From NCBI RefSeq assembly GCF_026274175.1, contig NZ_JAPHNL010000222.1, positions 1 to 64,000 on the forward strand: a stretch of DNA of 64,000 nucleotides. Reading direction: 5' to 3'. Shown piece after piece: positions 62,801 through 64,000 of the stretch. This stretch comes from Streptomyces beihaiensis. Lineage in GTDB: Bacteria; Actinomycetota; Actinomycetes; Streptomycetales; Streptomycetaceae. Both the position numbers and the translations under genes were made by a program. Position 1 is the first letter of the stretch. Each line of letters begins with the position of its first letter. Below the pieces are notes generated by a model. That model saw only the letters and a program-made list of their open reading frames with translations. It was not told where the DNA came from and made no database searches.

Positions 62801-63481
62801 TCAGACGCCGCCCTCGACGGCTGTCGGCTGCTGCACCTCGTCCGCGTGCTCGCCCGTCACCAGGTAGACGACCCGCTTCGCGACCGACACCGCGTGGTCC
62901 GCGAAGCGCTCGTAGTAGCGGCCGAGCAGCGTCACGTCGACCGCTGTCTCGATGCCGTGCTTCCACTTCTCGTCCATCAGGTGCTGGAAGAGCGTGCGGT
63001 GCAGCAGGTCCATCTCGTCGTCGTCCTGCTCCAGCTGCATCGCCAGGTCGACGTCCTTGGTGATGATGACCTCCGCCGCCTTCGCCATCAGGCGCTGCGC
63101 CAGCTGGCCCATCTCCAGGATCGTGGCGTGCAGGTCGTGCGGCACCGCCCGGTCCGGGAAGCGCAGCCGGGCCAGCTTCGCCACGTGCTGGGCGAGGTCG
63201 CCGGAGCGCTCCAGGTCGGCGGACATCCGCAGCGACGTGACCACGATCCGCAGATCCGTGGCCACCGGCTGCTGGCGCGCCAGCAGGGCTATGGCCTTGG
63301 CCTCCAGGTCGTGCTGGAGATCGTCCACCCGCTGGTCGGCGGCGATCACGTTCTCCGCCAGCTTCAGGTCCGCGTCGAGCATGGCCGTGGTGGCGCGCCC
63401 GATCGCCGACCCGACCAGGCGGGCCATCTCGACCAGGCCGTCGCCGATCGAGTCAAGTTCCTCGTGGTACGCGTCACGCAT
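62801..63481 (-). CDS. phoU: Phosphate signalling protein PhoU
   Basis: 226 residues from ATG 63481 after AGAGGGA. Two tandem PhoU three-helix repeats, with metal-binding DLERSGDLAQHVAKLA in the first half and YYERFADHAVSVAKRV in the second. PhoU links the Pst phosphate transporter to the PhoR kinase and holds the Pho response off when phosphate is plentiful. In Streptomyces it is divergent from phoR-phoP, as here, and a PHO box lies between. Confidence 0.96.
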   Translation of the reverse strand: MRDAYHEELDSIGDGLVEMARLVGSAIGRATTAMLDADLKLAENVIAADQRVDDLQHDLEAKAIALLARQQPVATDLRIVVTSLRMSADLERSGDLAQHVAKLARLRFPDRAVPHDLHATILEMGQLAQRLMAKAAEVIITKDVDLAMQLEQDDDEMDLLHRTLFQHLMDEKWKHGIETAVDVTLLGRYYERFADHAVSVAKRVVYLVTGEHADEVQQPTAVEGGV

Positions 63482-63560
63482 ACGACGTTCCCTCTCTGTC
63501 CGTGGGGCGGGGCAGCCCCACGGTCCCACGTTCGGCCCTGTACGCGTCGGAATCCGACAT

Positions 63561-63593
63561 CACAAGTGAATCAGCTCCGTACCCAAGGTGAAC
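63561..63593 (-). promoter_or_regulatory. PHO box (PhoP binding site)
   Basis: Read on the minus strand, three contiguous 11-base units: GTTCACCTTGG, GTACGGAGCTG, ATTCACTTGTG. Units one and three match the PhoP direct-repeat consensus (GTTCACC plus four) known in Streptomyces; the middle one is weak. It lies between phoU and phoR and should let PhoP control both. Confidence 0.78.
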
Positions 63594-63666
63594 TCTGGGC
63601 GACGAGTGTTCGAGCTGCCACTCGGACGGCTGTGGAGGACGCCGAGAGCGCGCATAACCTGAATGC

Positions 63667-64000
63667 ATGGACGTGAACGCGGCGGTCGCCGCAGCGGCAG
63701 CGATCGCCGGAGTGTGCACCGGCGTCATCGCGATGCTGGCGTTCCGCTGGAGCGAACGCGACCAGAACCGCCCCACCCGCACCTCCCTGCACACCGACCC
63801 CGTCCTGCCGCCCGGTGTGGACACGGTCCTGTCCGTGCTGCGCTCCTCCGCCGTCGTCCTCGACGAGGCGGACAGCGTCGTCAAGGCCAGCTCGGCCGCG
63901 TACGCGCTCGGTCTCGTACGCGGCGGGAAGCTCGCGGTCGAGCCGATGCTGCAGATGGCCCGCGATACGAGGCGCGACGGGGAGATACGGCAGGTCGAGC
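63667..64000 (+). CDS. phoR: Phosphate sensor histidine kinase PhoR, N-terminal part
   Basis: 111 residues from ATG 63667; the gene runs out of the window. One membrane segment at the N-terminus (AAVAAAAAIAGVCTGVIAML) is followed by a PAS-like part starting VDTVLSVLRSSAVVLDEADS, in the manner of actinobacterial PhoR/SenX3 kinases with a very short extracellular part. The kinase domain with its phospho-acceptor His should follow outside the window, then phoP. Position opposite phoU with the PHO box between supports the assignment. Confidence 0.9.
   Translation, partial: MDVNAAVAAAAAIAGVCTGVIAMLAFRWSERDQNRPTRTSLHTDPVLPPGVDTVLSVLRSSAVVLDEADSVVKASSAAYALGLVRGGKLAVEPMLQMARDTRRDGEIRQVE

Overview
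The window is high-GC chromosomal DNA of a Streptomyces or close relative. The evidence is the codon usage, GTG starts, WhiJ-type regulator/DUF397 pair, mycothiol gene mshA, heparin-binding haemagglutinin-like protein, SigE-family sigma factor and phoU/phoR divergon. From memory, the gene order from about 35.8 kb to the end matches the conserved core around S. coelicolor SCO4198-SCO4229; I could not check this by search.

Layout. (1) 1-11.6 kb is an alpha-glucan locus: two sugar ABC permeases (the first cut by the window edge), a GH13 alpha-glucosidase, a membrane protein, and two large secreted beta-helix enzymes that I assign to GH87 (alpha-1,3-glucanase) from a D...DD catalytic spacing. (2) 11.8-24.3 kb is mixed accessory genome: a truncated GNAT, cytochrome P450, LppY/LpqO-like protein, VOC and DinB proteins, a WhiJ-type regulator with DUF397 and small divergent partners, a HAD hydrolase, a lipoprotein, a SigE-type sigma factor with a coupled membrane protein and a secreted paralogue, and a PadR/flavin monooxygenase operon with a visible operator. 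(3) 24.5-35.7 kb is a mobile and defence island: orphan TniQ, GntR regulator, DNA methyltransferase, convergent PD-(D/E)XK endonuclease, a CD-NTase (CBASS) gene broken by an IS630 and decapitated by an IS3, and several unknown genes. (4) 35.8-44.3 kb is core: XRE regulator with a perfect inverted repeat, HBHA-like protein, DUF2516 protein, response-regulator phosphatase, NlpC/P60 hydrolase, methyltransferase, mshA, YbjN protein and a small toxin/antitoxin-like pair. (5) 44.4-58.3 kb is a divergent pair of giant exported proteins: a LamG/ricin-lectin protein and a 2,928-residue Rhs polymorphic toxin with lectin modules, a HINT domain, a C-terminal toxin tip and an overlapping candidate immunity gene. 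(6) 58.3-64 kb is core: MFS exporter, gpmA, a coiled-coil membrane protein, a chloramphenicol-phosphotransferase-like kinase, a 54-residue cysteine-rich protein, phoU and the start of phoR with a PHO box between them.

The most notable items are the IS630 insertion that can be removed on paper to restore a continuous CD-NTase reading frame beside a restriction-modification pair, the Rhs toxin tip with an ADP-ribosyltransferase-like pattern and an overlapping unknown gene, the sharing of one extracytoplasmic domain between an anti-sigma-like protein and a neighbouring secreted protein, and the alpha-1,3-glucan utilisation locus.
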